NCBI RefSeq assembly: GCF_949987535.1
Contig: NC_080067.1
Coordinates: 45,010,910 to 45,074,909 of the forward strand
Source of the DNA: Balaenoptera acutorostrata
Taxonomy: Eukaryota; Chordata; Mammalia; Artiodactyla; Balaenopteridae
Direction: 5' to 3'
Length of the DNA stretch: 64,000 nucleotides
In this document: piece after piece, positions 21,935-33,052 of the stretch
How positions within the stretch are numbered: the first letter of the stretch is position 1
Layout of the letters: each line of letters begins with the position of its first letter
Notes under the pieces: model-generated
What the model was told of the DNA's origin: nothing
The model's input: the letters and a program-made list of their open reading frames with translations, nothing else
Database searches by the model: none
Program-made: the position numbers and the translations under genes

Positions 21935-24900
21935 ATGGGAATAGGAACATACATATCGATAATTACCTTGAATGTAAATGGATTAAATGCTCCCACCAAA
22001 AGACACAGGCTGGCTGAATGGATACAAAAACAAGACCCATATATATGCTGTCTACAAGAGACCCACTTCAGACCTAGAGACACATACAGATTGAAAGTGA
22101 GGGGATGGAAAAAGATATTCCATGCAAATGGAAATCAAAAGAAAGCTGGAGTAGCAATTCTCATATCAGACAAAATACACTTTAAAATAAAGACTATTAC
22201 AAGACACAAAGAAGGACACTATATAATGATCAAGGGATCGATCCAAGAGGAAGGTATAACAATTGTAAATATTTATGCACCCAACATAGGAGCACCTCAA
22301 TACATAAGGCAAATACTAACAGCCATAAAAGGGGAAATTGACAGCAACACAATCATAGTAGGGGACTTTAACACCCCACTTTCACCAATGGACAGATCAT
22401 CCAAAATGAAAATAAATAAGGAAACACAAGCTTTAAATGATACATTAAACAATATGGACTTAATTGATATTTATAGGACATTCCACCCAAAAACAACAGA
22501 ATACACATTTTTCTCAAGTGCTCATGGAACATTCTCCAGGATAGATCATATCTTGGGTCACAAATCAAGCCTTGGTAAATTTAAGAAAATTGAAATCGTA
22601 TCAAGTATCTTTTCCGACCACAACGCTATGAGACTAGATATCAATTACAGGAAAAGATCTGTAAAAAATACAAACACATGGAGGCTACACAATACATTAC
22701 TTAATAACGAAGTGATTACTGAAGAAATCAAAGGGGAAATCAAAAAATACCTAGAAACAAATGACAACGGAGACACGACGACCCAAAACCTATGGGACGC
22801 AGCAAAAGCAGTTCTAAGAGGGAAGTTTATAGCAATACAAGCCTACCTCAAGAAACAGGAAACATCTCGAATAAACAACCTAACCTTGCACCTAAAGCAA
22901 TTAGAGAAAGAAGAACAAAAAAACTCCAAAGCCAGCAGAAGGAAAGAAATTATAAAGATCAGGTCAGAAATAAATGAAAAAGAAATGAAGGCAACAATAG
23001 CAAAAATCAATGAAACTAAAAGCTGGTTCTTTGAGAAGATAAACAAAATTGATAAACCATTAGCCAGACTCATCAAGAAAAAAAGGGAGAAGACCCAGAT
23101 CAATAGAATTAGAAATGAAAAAGGAGAGGTAACCACTGACACTGCAGAAATACAAACGATCATGAGGGATTACTACAAGCAACTCTATGCCAATAAAATG
23201 GACAACCTGGGAGAAATGGACAGATTCTTAGAAATGCACAAACTGCCGAGACTGAACCAGGAAGAAATAGAAAATATGAACAGACCAATCACAAGCACTG
23301 AAATTGAAACTGTGATTAAAAACTTTCCAACAAACAAAAGCCCAGGACCAGATGGCTTCACAGGTGAATTCTATCAAACATTTAGAGAAGAGCTAACACC
23401 TATCCTTCTCAAACTCTTCCAAAATATTGCAGAGGGAGGAACACTCCCAAACTCATTCTACGAGGCCACCATCACCCTGATACCAAAACCAGACAAAGAT
23501 GTCACAAAGAAAGAAAACTACAGGCCAATATCACTGATGAACATAGATGCAAAAATCCTCAACAAAATACTAGCAAACAGAATCCAACAGCACATTAAAA
23601 GGATCATACACCATGATCAAGTGGGGTTTATCCCAGGAATGCAAGGATTCTTCAATATACGCAAATCAATCAATGTGATACACCATATTAACAAATTGAA
23701 GGAGAAAAACCATATGATCATCTCAATAGATGCAGAGAAAGCTTTCGACAAAATTCAACACCCATTTATGATAAAAGCCCTGCAGAAAGTAGGCATAGAG
23801 GGAACTTTCCTCAACATAATAAAGGCCATATATGACAAACCCACAGCCAACATTGTCCTCAATGGTGAAAAACTGAAACCATTTCCACTAAGATCAGGAA
23901 CAAGACAAGGTTGCCCACTCTCACCACTATTATTCAACATAGTTCTGGAAGTCCTAGCCACAGCAATCAGAGAAGACAAAGAAATAAAAGGAATCCAAAT
24001 CGGAAAAGAAGAAGTAAAGCTGTCACTATTTGCAGATGACATGATACTATACATAGAGAATCCTAAAGATGCTACCAGAAAACTCCTAGAGCTAATCAAT
24101 GAATTTGGTAAAGTAGCAGGATACAAAATTAATGCACAGAAATCTCTTGCATTTCTATACACTAATGACGAAAAATCTGAAAGTGAAATTAAGAAAACAC
24201 TCCCATTTACCATTGCAACAAAAAGAATAAAATATCTAGGAATAAACCTACCTAAGGAGACAAAAGACCTGTATGCAGAAAATTATAAGACACTGATGAA
24301 AGAAATTAAAGATGATACAAATAGATGGAGAGATATACCATGTTCCTGGATTGGAAGAATCAACATTGTGAAAATGACTCTACTTCCCAAAGCAATCTAC
24401 AGATTCAATGCAATCCCTATCAAACTACCACTGGCATTTTTCACAGAACTAGAACAAAAAATTTCACAATTTGTATGGAAACACAAAAGACCCCGAATAG
24501 CCAAAGCCATCTTGAGAACGAAAAATGGAGCGGGGGGAATCAGGGTCCCTGACTTCAGACTATATTACAAAGCTTCAGTAATCAAGACAGTTTGGTACTG
24601 GCACAAAAACAGAAATATAGATCAATGGAACAGGATAGAAAGCCCAGAGATAAACCCACACACATATGGTCACCTTATCTTTGATAAAGGAGGCAAGCAT
24701 ATACAGTGGAGAAAAGACAGCCTCTTCAATAAGTGGTGCTGGGAAAATTGGACAGGAACATGTAAAAGTATGAAATTAGAACACTCCCTGACACCATGCT
24801 CAAAAATAAACTCAAAATGGATTAAAGACCTAAGTGTAAGGGCAGACACTATCAAACTCTTAGAGGAAAGCATAGGCAGAACACTCTATGACATACATCA

Positions 24901-25777
24901 CAGCAAGATTCTTTTTGACCCAGCTCCCAGAGAAATGGAAATAAGAACACAAATAAACAAATGGGACCTAATGAAACTTCAAAGCTTTTGCACAGCAAAG
25001 GAAACCATAAACAAGACCAAAAGACAACCCTCAGAATGGGAGAAAATATTTGCAAATGAAGCAACTGACAAAGGATTAATCTCCAAGATTTACAAGCAGC
25101 TCATGCAGCTCAATAACAAAAAAACGAACAACCCAATCCAAAAATGGGCAGAAGATCTAAATAGACATTTCTCCAAAGAAGATATACAGATTGCCAACAG
25201 ACACATGAAAGAATGCTCAACATCATTAATCATTAGAGAAATGCAAATCAAAACTACAATGAGATATCATCTCACACCGGTCAGAATGGCCATCATCAAA
25301 AAATCTAGAAACAATAAATGCTGGAGAGGGTGTGGAGGAAAGGGAACACTCTTGCACTGTTGGTGGGAATGTAAATTGATACAGACACTATGGAGAACAG
25401 TATGGAGGTTCCTTAAAAAACTACAAATAGAACTACCATATGACCCAGCAATCCCACTACTGGGCATATACCCTGAGAAAACCATAGGTCAAAAAGAGTC
25501 ATGTACCAAAATGTTCATTGCAGCTCTATTTACAATAGCCAGGACATGGAAGCAACCTAAATGTCCATCGACAGATGAATGGATGAAGATGTGGCACATA
25601 TATACAATGGAATATTACTCAGCCATAAAAAGAAATGAAATGGAGGTATTTGGGGCTTCCCTGGTGGCGCAGTGGTTGAGAATCTGCCTGCCAATGCAGG
25701 GGACACGGGTTCGAGCCCTGGTCTGGGAAGATCCCACATGCCACGGAGCAACTAGGCCCGTGAGCCACAACTACTGA
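21935..25777 (+). CDS. L1 ORF2 protein, EN and RT regions intact, C-terminus replaced by SINE-derived residues
   Basis: ORF2p nicks target DNA and reverse transcribes L1 RNA. The frame is open from the ATG at 21935. The endonuclease part keeps Asn13, Glu42 (in LQETHF), Asp144 and Asn146 (in VGDFN) and a SDHNA motif. The reverse transcriptase has the catalytic FADD at 699-702. The Cys-rich region keeps C1129, C1133, H1141 and C1146. After F1239 the frame runs into the SINE at 25653 and ends at 25777, so the predicted product has 1280 residues, the last 41 or so SINE-derived. The normal last 32 codons lie beyond the SINE (25973-26071), still open and in phase with the codon frame at the duplicated target. 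Activity is not predictable. Confidence 0.95.
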   Translation: MGIGTYISIITLNVNGLNAPTKRHRLAEWIQKQDPYICCLQETHFRPRDTYRLKVRGWKKIFHANGNQKKAGVAILISDKIHFKIKTITRHKEGHYIMIKGSIQEEGITIVNIYAPNIGAPQYIRQILTAIKGEIDSNTIIVGDFNTPLSPMDRSSKMKINKETQALNDTLNNMDLIDIYRTFHPKTTEYTFFSSAHGTFSRIDHILGHKSSLGKFKKIEIVSSIFSDHNAMRLDINYRKRSVKNTNTWRLHNTLLNNEVITEEIKGEIKKYLETNDNGDTTTQNLWDAAKAVLRGKFIAIQAYLKKQETSRINNLTLHLKQLEKEEQKNSKASRRKEIIKIRSEINEKEMKATIAKINETKSWFFEKINKIDKPLARLIKKKREKTQINRIRNEKGEVTTDTAEIQTIMRDYYKQLYANKMDNLGEMDRFLEMHKLPRLNQEEIENMNRPITSTEIETVIKNFPTNKSPGPDGFTGEFYQTFREELTPILLKLFQNIAEGGTLPNSFYEATITLIPKPDKDVTKKENYRPISLMNIDAKILNKILANRIQQHIKRIIHHDQVGFIPGMQGFFNIRKSINVIHHINKLKEKNHMIISIDAEKAFDKIQHPFMIKALQKVGIEGTFLNIIKAIYDKPTANIVLNGEKLKPFPLRSGTRQGCPLSPLLFNIVLEVLATAIREDKEIKGIQIGKEEVKLSLFADDMILYIENPKDATRKLLELINEFGKVAGYKINAQKSLAFLYTNDEKSESEIKKTLPFTIATKRIKYLGINLPKETKDLYAENYKTLMKEIKDDTNRWRDIPCSWIGRINIVKMTLLPKAIYRFNAIPIKLPLAFFTELEQKISQFVWKHKRPRIAKAILRTKNGAGGIRVPDFRLYYKASVIKTVWYWHKNRNIDQWNRIESPEINPHTYGHLIFDKGGKHIQWRKDSLFNKWCWENWTGTCKSMKLEHSLTPCSKINSKWIKDLSVRADTIKLLEESIGRTLYDIHHSKILFDPAPREMEIRTQINKWDLMKLQSFCTAKETINKTKRQPSEWEKIFANEATDKGLISKIYKQLMQLNNKKTNNPIQKWAEDLNRHFSKEDIQIANRHMKECSTSLIIREMQIKTTMRYHLTPVRMAIIKKSRNNKCWRGCGGKGTLLHCWWECKLIQTLWRTVWRFLKKLQIELPYDPAIPLLGIYPEKTIGQKESCTKMFIAALFTIARTWKQPKCPSTDEWMKMWHIYTMEYYSAIKRNEMEVFGASLVAQWLRICLPMQGTRVRALVWEDPTCHGATRPVSHNY

Positions 25778-25958
25778 GCCTGTGCGTCTGGAGCCTGTGC
25801 TCCGCAACAAGAGAGGCCGCGATAGTGAGAGGCCCGTGCACCGCGATGAAGAGTGGCCCCCGCTCGCCGCAACTGGAGAAAGCCCTCGCACAGAAATGAA
25901 GACCCAACACAGCCAAAAATTAAACATAAATAAATAAATAAAATATTTCCTTAAAAAA
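25653..25958 (+). mobile_element. Young CHR-type SINE inserted in L1 ORF2
   Basis: A tRNA-derived SINE with box A (TGGCGCAGTGG) and box B (GGTTCGAGCCC, 25708-25718), an internal region and an A-rich tail lies between 15-bp duplications AAATGGAGGTATTTG (25638-25652 and 25959-25973). Its 3' part has the module CACCGCGATGAAGAGTGGCC shared with the SINE at 33053-33392, marking a young subfamily. It interrupts ORF2 after codon 1239 and adds a TGA at 25775-25777. L1 proteins presumably made the insertion in trans. Confidence 0.96.
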
Positions 25959-25972
25959 AAATGGAGGTATTT

Positions 25973-26071
25973 GTAATGAGGTGGATGGAGTTAGAGTCTG
26001 TCATACAGAGTGAAGTAAGTCAGAAAGAGAAAAACAAATACAGTATGCTAACACATATATACGGAATCTAA
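25973..26071 (+). pseudogene. Displaced last 32 codons of L1 ORF2
   Basis: The segment after the second target duplication is open to the TAA at 26069-26071 and continues the ORF2 codon phase across the insertion. It is now cut off from the rest of the frame by the SINE. It contains no further break, so the SINE is the only visible disabling change in ORF2. Confidence 0.85.
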
Positions 26072-26449
26072 GGGAAAAAAAAAAAAAAGGCCATGAAGAA
26101 CCTAGTGGCAAGACGGGAATAAAGACACAGACCTACTAGAGAATGGACTTGAGGATATGGGGAGGGGGTGGGGTGAGATGTGACAGGGTAAGAGAGTGTC
26201 ATGGACATATATACACTACCAAATGTAAAATAGATAACTAGTGGGAAGCAGCCGCACAGCACAGGGAGATCAGCTCGGTGCTTTGTGACCACCTAGAGGG
26301 GTGGGATGGGGAGGGTGGGAGGGAGGGAGATGCAAGAGGGAAGAGAAATGGGAACATATTGTATATGTATAACTGATTCACTTTGTTATAAAGCAGAAGC
26401 TAACACACTATTGTAAGGCAATTATACTTCAATAAAGATGTTTAAAAAA
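26072..26449 (+). other. L1 3' UTR, polyadenylation signal and poly(A)
   Basis: It carries a short A-run, a G-rich tract (GGGGTGGGATGGGGAGGG and on, 26298-26327), the common 3' block with ACAGCACAGGGAGATCAGCT, and AATAAA at 26431-26436 followed by a short poly(A). The same block occurs in truncated copies at 28463 and, reversed, at 56606. The G-rich run could fold into a G-quadruplex, as reported for other mammalian L1 3' UTRs. Confidence 0.9.
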
Positions 26450-26469
26450 AAAAATGAGTACCATGAAGT

Positions 26470-26984
26470 GAGTATTGCCATATGCAAACCTAAAATATGT
26501 GGTTCTAAATTTGCAGTCAGGGAGCAAGGAAATAGATATATCAGCCTGGAAAACTGGAAACTTCAGTGGCAGGACATTTGGTAATGGTTTTTCTTGCTTC
26601 ATTAGACAAGATATTCAAGCAAAAATTGGCTAGTTTGAGATTAAAAATGGGAGGTAACATAGAGAATCCAGAAATTTGGGTCTTCACTGGGCTTGAAAAG
26701 CCAACTGCTTCTGAATCTAAACAATAAAAGATAGACTCAAAAAAGCATTGAAAAATAATTGCTCACACAGTTTTTGCAGTTATTCAGAGGGAGTCCCAAC
26801 TTATGATTTTCCCTTCTTCTAGATGTCTGCCCCCATTTCTCTGGTACAGAGGGAGGATTAGATCCTTTAATAAATATTCATTTAGAATAGTCCAAGAAAT
26901 GTGGAATTCCCATCATTGTTTCTGGATTTAGATGTCTAAATTACTTTCCATTGTTGTGGTAGATTTAACTGTTGTGCATTCAGG
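26470..26984. other. Unassigned DNA
   Basis: The 3' flank of the young L1. I see no gene or repeat that I can name. Confidence 0.4.
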
Positions 26985-27475
26985 CAGTGTGGTAGGCAGA
27001 ATAATGGCCCTTGCTGTTTCTGCATCTTAGTCCCTGGAACCTGTGAATATGTTACCTTACATGGCAAAAGGGACCTTGCACATGTGAAGTGAAGGACCTT
27101 GAGATCAGGAGATTATCTAGGTGGGCTTTAACTATAATAACAAAGATGCTTAAAAGGGTCATAGAAGATGCGATGACCAAAGCAAAGAGAGTCAGAGAAA
27201 GATTTGAAAAGATGCTACAGAGTTGGCTTTGATGTTGGAGGAAGGGGCCATGAGCCAAGGAATGCAAGCAGCCTCTACAAGCTGGAAAAAGGAAGGAAAC
27301 TGATTCCAAGTATCTCTGGAAGGAACACAACTCTGCAACACCTTGACTTTAGCCTAGTGAGACCCATTTCATACTTACTATCTCCAGAACTGAAAATAAT
27401 AAATGTGTAATGGTTTAAGCCACTATGTTTGTGGCAATTTGTTATGGCAGCAATAGGAACAGATAGTTAAGTTGA
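26985..27475 (+). repeat. MLT1-like MaLR LTR
   Basis: It runs from GTGGTAGGCAGAATAATGGCCC through ACCTTACATGGCAAAAGGGACC, GAGGAAGGGGCCATGAGCCAAG, and a 3' end with AATAAATGTG and GTGGCAATTTGTTATGGCAGC. Nearly complete old LTR. It shares its 3' layout with the elements at 35812-37805 and (reversed) 45252-46255. Subfamily not fixed. Confidence 0.65.
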
Positions 27476-27719
27476 AGATCATAGGTGTGGCAAGAAGAGA
27501 GCTTTTCACTGTCTTGATTAAATAGGCTCTGAGGGCATTAGCTGAACATTCACTAGGAGCTGAAGGGAGGGACCAAGACCTTTAGGAGAGGGCAGAGCAG
27601 TTCTGGACCCTTCAGGCTCGGTCACAGTGCTCTACAGTTAGAGTATAAATCTCTTCCAGACAGAGACGAAGATCCTCAAAGTAGTCCAATTACAACACAG
27701 AGAAAAGCTCAAATCCCAG

Positions 27720-27955
27720 AAGGGCAGCATTGTGTAGTGGCTAAGAGCACATAGCCTTCAGATTTTCTGGGTTCAAGCTACTTTCTAAGCTGTTTCACTT
27801 TGAGGATACTTAACCTCTCCATGCCTCAGTTTTCCATCTGAAAAAGAAGAATAACTGTAGTATCTTTGTAAAACGGTTGTGAGAGATAAATCACTTACAT
27901 GTAAAGTGCTTAGAACAGTACCCGGCTCATGGTAAGGAGTGTAAGGGGGTACTAC
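27720..27955 (+). repeat. MIR SINE
   Basis: It contains AGTGGCTAAGAGCACATAGCC, GGGTTCAAGC, CCTCTCCATGCCTCAGTTTTCC and GTAAAGTGCTTAGAACAGTACC, a nearly complete forward MIR including the tRNA-related head. Confidence 0.85.
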
Positions 27956-28194
27956 TACTTGCTACCTAGAGGGTGAATGAATAGCAGCGAGACTTATAGC
28001 TGGTTATTGGCACAGCCAGGGCTGGTATCCAGATGTCTTGTCTCCTGGTTCAGGGATTTTTTTTTTTACCAGTAGATGGAGTGACCCCGTGAATAGCTGG
28101 GAGAGGAGAAGCAGTTAGCCACCTAGCGGTATGATGAGGCTGTGGCATCAGGGAGGAAGTGGAGTGATCTGGGTTAGCCTGCCCCCTGGGTTTC

Positions 28195-28460
28195 TTCATG
28201 AATCAGTCAGGGTTCTTTGGTTGCAACCACAGAAACTGCTTGGGCTGATTTAAGTGAAAGGGAGCTGATTGGCAGGATTGGTGGTGGTAGGGGCGGCTCT
28301 CACAATTGATGGGAAGGCTGAAGACCAGGGAAGCAAGAGCCCCAGCCATGGTCCTCCAGCAGGAAGGGCCAGGTTGGGGTGTGACCCCTAAATGAATCTG
28401 ATTCTTTTGTCCTGGTCCCTTGCTGAAGATTCAGTGTCCTGGAAGAGAACTTCTGGGACG
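28195..28460. other. Unassigned DNA resembling an old dispersed repeat
   Basis: The stretch with CAGTCAGGGTTCTTTGGTTGCAACCACAGAAAC, then GAAAGGGAGCTGATTGGCAGG, resembles a common mammalian dispersed repeat. I cannot name the family. Confidence 0.35.
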
Positions 28461-28462
28461 AA

Positions 28463-28748
28463 GTGAGAGAGTGGCATGGACATATATACTCTACCAAATA
28501 TAAAACAGAAAGCTAGTGGGAAGCGGCCACATAGCACAGGGAGATCAGCTCGGTGCTTTGTGACCACCCAGAGGGGTGGGATAGTGAGGGTTGGAGGGAG
28601 AGGCAAGAGGGAGGAGATATGGGGATATACGTTTATGTATAGCTGATTCACTTTGTTATACAGCAGAAACTAACACACCATTGTAAAGCAACTATACTCC
28701 AATATAGATGTTTAAAAATAAATAAATAAATAAAAATAAAAACAAAAC
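28463..28748 (+). mobile_element. 5'-truncated L1 3' end
   Basis: It aligns closely to the 3' UTR of the young L1 (from GAGAGTGGCATGGACATATA to the end), finishing in an AATATAGATGTTTAAAAATAA tail and an A-rich AAATAAATAA run. It lacks everything upstream, as is usual for L1 copies cut short during reverse transcription. Confidence 0.9.
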
Positions 28749-28819
28749 TGTTGACAGTGGTTCTTAATCTAATTTTTTCACTCTTATCCATGAGTGAGTG
28801 AGTCAATTATGGTCTAGGT

Positions 28820-29020
28820 TAGAAAGCAGAATCCCTCTGATCCCTGCCATCATGGGGCTTACAGTTTAGTTGATTCACTTGAGTCTGTTTTTCCAATGCA
28901 TAGAATGTGAGATCGTGAAATATACTACACTGGAAACTGGGAGATGTGGGTTCTTTCCCAGTCCTCTGTAATTACTGTGTGACCTCGGGCAAGTCACTTC
29001 ACTTCCAAGATCCTATTGAC
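28820..29020. repeat. L2 (reverse) and MIR-like fragments
   Basis: CCTGCCATCATGGGGCTTACAGTTTAGT at 28842-28870 fits the reversed L2 3' end, and TGTGTGACCTCGGGCAAGTCACTTCACTTCC at about 28976-29006 is a MIR core. Both are short and old. Confidence 0.5.
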
Positions 29021-30410
29021 TCATAGGTTACCTGAAAAAGTATGTAAATTTTGTGTGTGAGTTCATGTTCATATTTTCCAGAGGACAGTGTCCATAGCTT
29101 CATTAGCCTCTTGAAGATTCATTTGCAACTTGAAAGACTCTTTAAGATCCTAGTGTTTAAAAGTTTTTCTCATCTATAAACCCTAGTTCTCTTCTGGAAT
29201 GTTCCAAGACAAGAACAGTTTTCAGTCTGAGAGCTGGAAGGGAAGGTGAAATCATTTGATGGATCAACATCCTTTGCTAAACATGAAGACTAAGAGCCAG
29301 GTGGTTTATGAAAACAGAAGCAAATCAAAATATGAAGATGTGATTTAACAGCAGGTTCCTCAGTTTCTGTTCCCTGAGGGAGTTTCCATACTCTTGTCTT
29401 TGTTTCTCAGATGCCTTCTGGGGATCCCCTCAGAATCTTTCTGAAAGGGTCGGACTTGGTTCTCTCCTAAAGCAGATAAGGATAAAGAGGTGGCCGTTCC
29501 TTAATGGCTCCTCTGGATGCCCTTGGCCTTCCCTGATAGGCATCCCAACTGCCAAAGCAGAGGGAGGCCCCATGGCGGCAAGCTAAATGAATTGTAAATG
29601 CCAATCACATGCTTGTTCTGTGGTTGTGTAAGCGGCAGTTGAGCATAATGGTGCAGATTGCTACATGTGCCATTTGTAAAAGGAGGGAGCTGCCTCAGTC
29701 AGCTTTCTTTTTAGCTCGATGATTACAGCTGAGTCCACAGACAAGTAACTCAGATTCTTTTTGATAAGGTACCATGGGCTTTTAATTGACTCTTACATTT
29801 CTAACTGCTTTTTGACCTACATGTGATAGTTGTTAGAGGATCAGCATTCTAGGAAATGTCATTAACTAAATCCCTTTCTGCTCCCTGTTTATTCTTACCC
29901 AGAAATTAAATAACTTCTGATATCCTATGAAGACTTTTCCTCCTTTGTTCAAATGTGAACTCCCAACATCAGTGAGTGAGTTAAAGAGGAGATTCTGCTC
30001 CCTTTTCAGTGGTCATCTAACATAGGATTGTGTACTCAAGGGGCTCAGGGCACTGGTTCGAGCAGGTCAACAACAGTTATGGAGGGTGTGGTCTGTGGAG
30101 TGACTCTGCCCACTTTAGCGACAAGGAACCTGCAGCTCTGTGAAGTAAGGCCACTTGTCAAGTTCACAGTGGTGAGAAGAGATGGACATCCTGGGTCTTG
30201 GGTTTTCTGGTTTAGTGTGTGTTCCTTTTGTCACAGCATGGCCCCAAGTATCACTCTCAGCCCCACTCATTTGCCCAACAGTCTACCCCATCACCATTAC
30301 CCTTTCCTCCTAAGAAATGTGGATCTTTAGAAGTGACTTACACATTGGACCTTAATGGTTGCATCATGGTCTTTACAAGGCCACTGTTAAGTGCAAGTTG
30401 TAGCTGAAGA
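29021..30410. other. Unassigned DNA; 29560-29930 possibly conserved
   Basis: No exon or named repeat. The part with GCAAGCTAAATGAATTGTAAATGCC and AGCTCGATGATTACAGCTGAG is complex, non-repetitive sequence of the kind that is often conserved, but I have no alignment to prove it. Confidence 0.3.
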
Positions 30411-30413
30411 GAG

Positions 30414-30884
30414 AAAGACAGTGTATGAGGGGGCTGCTGGATTCTTGTGGGTGTGTACACGAGAGCGGGGCAGTGAAGAAGACAGGCTGAATCCTGTTTG
30501 AGAGAGAGAGAGGCATCTCTGAGCATGGGAGGGCAGGCCATCAAAATATCTCCAGGTGGGCATAAGAGGGTGGTATTCCAGGCAAGTGAGAGCTCAGTCC
30601 CCAGATGGGAGAGGATTCGGTCCTTGCATGTGTGTTAAGGGCACTTTTCCATGGGTGTAAGAGGGCTGTGTCCCCGTGTGTGAAAGGGCTTTGTCCTAAT
30701 GAGGTAGGAGGAAAAAGGGTCCCCAGGAGAGAGAGGATTGAATTCTTGTGTGTGTAGCAGGGCTGGTTTCTGCAGTTGTCAGAGGGTCACGGCTCTGTGT
30801 GAGAGAGAGAATCAGGCCCCACTGGGCATGAGATGGCAGAGACCCAATTATGAAAGACTGGGCCCCGTTTATGAGGGAATGTTA
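30414..30884 (+). repeat. Decayed minisatellite, unit about 22-27 bp, about 19 units
   Basis: The block is a series of imperfect units such as CGTGTGTGAAAGGGCTTTGTCC, CAGATGGGAGAGGATTCGGTCC and TTGCATGTGTGTTAAGGGC plus ACTTTTCC. The general form is a short lead, GTGTGAGAGGGCT, then GTCCC. I count roughly 19 units with a mean length near 24 bp. The units differ a lot from each other, so the array is old. It resumes at 31472 after an interrupting repeat. Confidence 0.65.
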
Positions 30885-31471
30885 CGGTTATCTACTGTTG
30901 CATACCAAACTTCTTAAAACATAATATCATAAAACTATGGCCCTTTTATTATCTCTCCAGCTCTGTGAGTCAGAAATCTGCACAGGACAGAGCTGCTTGG
31001 CTCCTCTCTGCACACCCCCCCTCACCCCCCCATGACTGCGGCATCAGCGGGATGGATCAGATAACTGTGGATGGCGAGAATAGCTCGCCTGGGGCCCTCT
31101 CAGTTCTGGCTCTTCCTTGCTGCTTTCGATTACATTTGCTGAGGCTGGAATGTGCACAAGGGCTTCTTCACTCTCAGGTTTGGCCCCTTGCTCAGAGAGC
31201 TGGAACAGTTGAAGCTGGTCAGTCATCTTTTCTAGTGGCTAAATTGAGCTTCTTACGGGACCGCTGGCTTCCCACAGAGCCAGTGCTCCAAGAGACAGGA
31301 GATGGAAGCTGTGTTTCTCATACAGAAAATGGCTCAGTGTCACTTCTGTCATATTCTGTTGGCTAAAGCAGTCATAGCGCCTGCTCAGATTCAAGGGGAG
31401 GGAACAACCCATCTTTCAATGGGAGGAATGTCAGAAAATGTGTGGCCATCTTCAATCTGCAGTAATGATGG
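30885..31471 (-). repeat. MLT1/MaLR-like repeat inside the minisatellite
   Basis: It begins with GGTTATCTACTGTTGCATACC and a TTTTATTATCTCTCC stretch, and ends with ATTCAAGGGGAGGGAACAACC and GTGTGGCCATCTTCAATCTGC. Same landmark order as the element at 6455-7045. It sits within the minisatellite, whose units occur on both sides. Family approximate. Confidence 0.5.
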
Positions 31472-31660
31472 ATGAATCTCTCTGTGCCTAACAGGGCTGG
31501 GTGCTCAGGTATTTGAGAAGACAGGATCTGTGTGTGTGGAAAGGAAGGGATCCCTGTTGGGTAGACTCCAGAGAGAGGTGACCATTGTGAGTATGTGCTG
31601 GCAGTAGGAGAATCTGATGGAACAGGGAGGTTTCTGAGTGGGACTGAATGAATGCTGTGC
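31472..31660 (+). repeat. Second block of the decayed minisatellite
   Basis: After the interrupting repeat, units of the same form continue, for example TGTGCCTAACAGGGCTGGGTGCTC and TGTGTGTGTGGAAAGG plus AAGGGATCCC. They are more diverged than those at 30414-30884. Confidence 0.45.
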
Positions 31661-31911
31661 TTCTGCACTCGGTACATTGCTGGCTTCACCTGTCACCTCT
31701 GGTATCACTTGGTGGCAAACGGGTGCTCTGAAGGGTGCTAAGCCAGGCAGGTCCTGCTGTGGATCTCAGACTGAGAATTGCCAAGTGGCAGATCTTCCCT
31801 AGCTTCCACTCTGGGCCAACTCCCCTGGCCTCACGCGTTTGTTTCCAGGTTGATAAGTAGCAAACATTTCTGCACTATGCATTGTGTCTCTGTGAGGAGT
31901 TTGGCCAACTG
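31661..31911. other. Unassigned DNA
   Basis: Nothing recognised. Confidence 0.4.
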
Positions 31912-32540
31912 TAAAGTTAGAGGGAACAGCCCTCAAGACTGCCCTCACCTCTGACACCAGCTACAAGTTCAAGGGGCTCCCCAGACCACCCTCAGCTTCG
32001 ATACTTTGCTAGAAGGACTCACAGAACTCACTGAAAGCTCTTATACTCGTGGTTTTGGTTTATTACAGGGAAAACATACAGATTAAAAGCAGCCAAGGGA
32101 TGAAGCACATAAGGCAGAGACAAGGAAGTGCCGGGTACGGAGGTTCCACAGTTCTCTCCTTATGGAGTCAGGCCGTGTCACGTCCCTGGCACCAATGTGT
32201 GACAATACACACAAAGTACTGCCAACCAGGAAAGCTCATCCAAGCCATTATGTTCAGAGTTTTTACCGGGGCTCCATTACATTGGCATGATTGATTAATT
32301 TCCCATGTGGTTGATCTCAGTTTCCAGGCCAACTAATGCTGTGTGACTCAAAGCCTCTACCCTAAATCACACTGATGGTCTTTTCAAAGTGGCCAGTCCC
32401 TAGCCTTATTCATATTGTTAATAATTTGGCCAGCTCAAGGACCACAACTGAACAAAGATTATCTCACAGGAGCCGAGGGCACAGGCCAGACCTCTTTTTC
32501 AGTAAGGTTAAATTCTTCACTACACAGTCTCTTATAGAGA
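31912..32540 (-). repeat. LTR-like repeat (reverse), family not named
   Basis: It contains CACAGAACTCACTGAAAGC, GGTTTATTACAGGGAAAAC (the reversed form of a polyadenylation region), AACCAGGAAAGCTCATCC and GGTTTTTACC-type text, in an order I associate with old mammalian ERV LTRs read in reverse. No target duplication found. Confidence 0.45.
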
Positions 32541-33036
32541 AGGCAGCTAGTAGTGTGGATAGGTTTCCCTCATGTGAACACTCCGAGTGGCATCCAAGAA
32601 TTAGGATGACACGTTTCTTTACAATATATGAATTCAGGCAACTTTAATGTTTCTGCTTCCAAATTGTAAAATGTTTCAGCTTTTCTTTTTCTTTTTTTTC
32701 CCCCAGTGTTCTCTGTAGCCCCCCACCCCCAGAACCCTGGGTACCACCTTCCCTTCTGTTAGAAGCATTAAGAAAATAAATGGGATGGGCAGTGCCTCAG
32801 CTTCTCTCTGTCACAGATTTCCCTTGTTTCCTTTATCTTCTATATTCCCTCCTTCCCAACTCAGAGACAGGAGTGTTGGCCTGCGCCAGTCCCTCCACCC
32901 TGGAAATGCCACCTCCCACCCACTCCTCTGGATTCTTTATCCTCAGTCACTCCTGTTCTCAGTTTCACTTTCTCCTACTTCAGTGCAACATGCGCACACC
33001 CACCAGCTCCCCTCTAGCCACCATCTTCTGTATTTT
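32541..33036. other. Unassigned DNA
   Basis: Pyrimidine-rich, no named repeat. The long open frame from 32780 owes its length to the neighbouring SINE and T-run and shows no gene signature. Confidence 0.4.
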
Positions 33037-33052
33037 GGTACCTTCCATTTTT

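Larger units (their letters stand above)
18349..26465 (+). mobile_element. Full-length young LINE-1 with perfect target-site duplications
   Basis: A complete L1 lies between two identical 16-bp copies of AAAAATGAGTACCATG (18349-18364 and 26450-26465), the mark of target-primed reverse transcription. Order: 5' UTR with a three-unit tandem array (18365-20982), ORF1 (20983-21876), a 58-bp spacer, ORF2 (21935 onward, interrupted by a SINE), 3' UTR and poly(A). The A-rich start of the duplication overlaps the poly(A), so its left edge is uncertain by a few bases. Without the SINE the element would be about 7.8 kb. The identity of the two duplication copies, the intact ORF1 and the otherwise open ORF2 show it is much younger than the copy at 1-6137. 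Confidence 0.97.
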
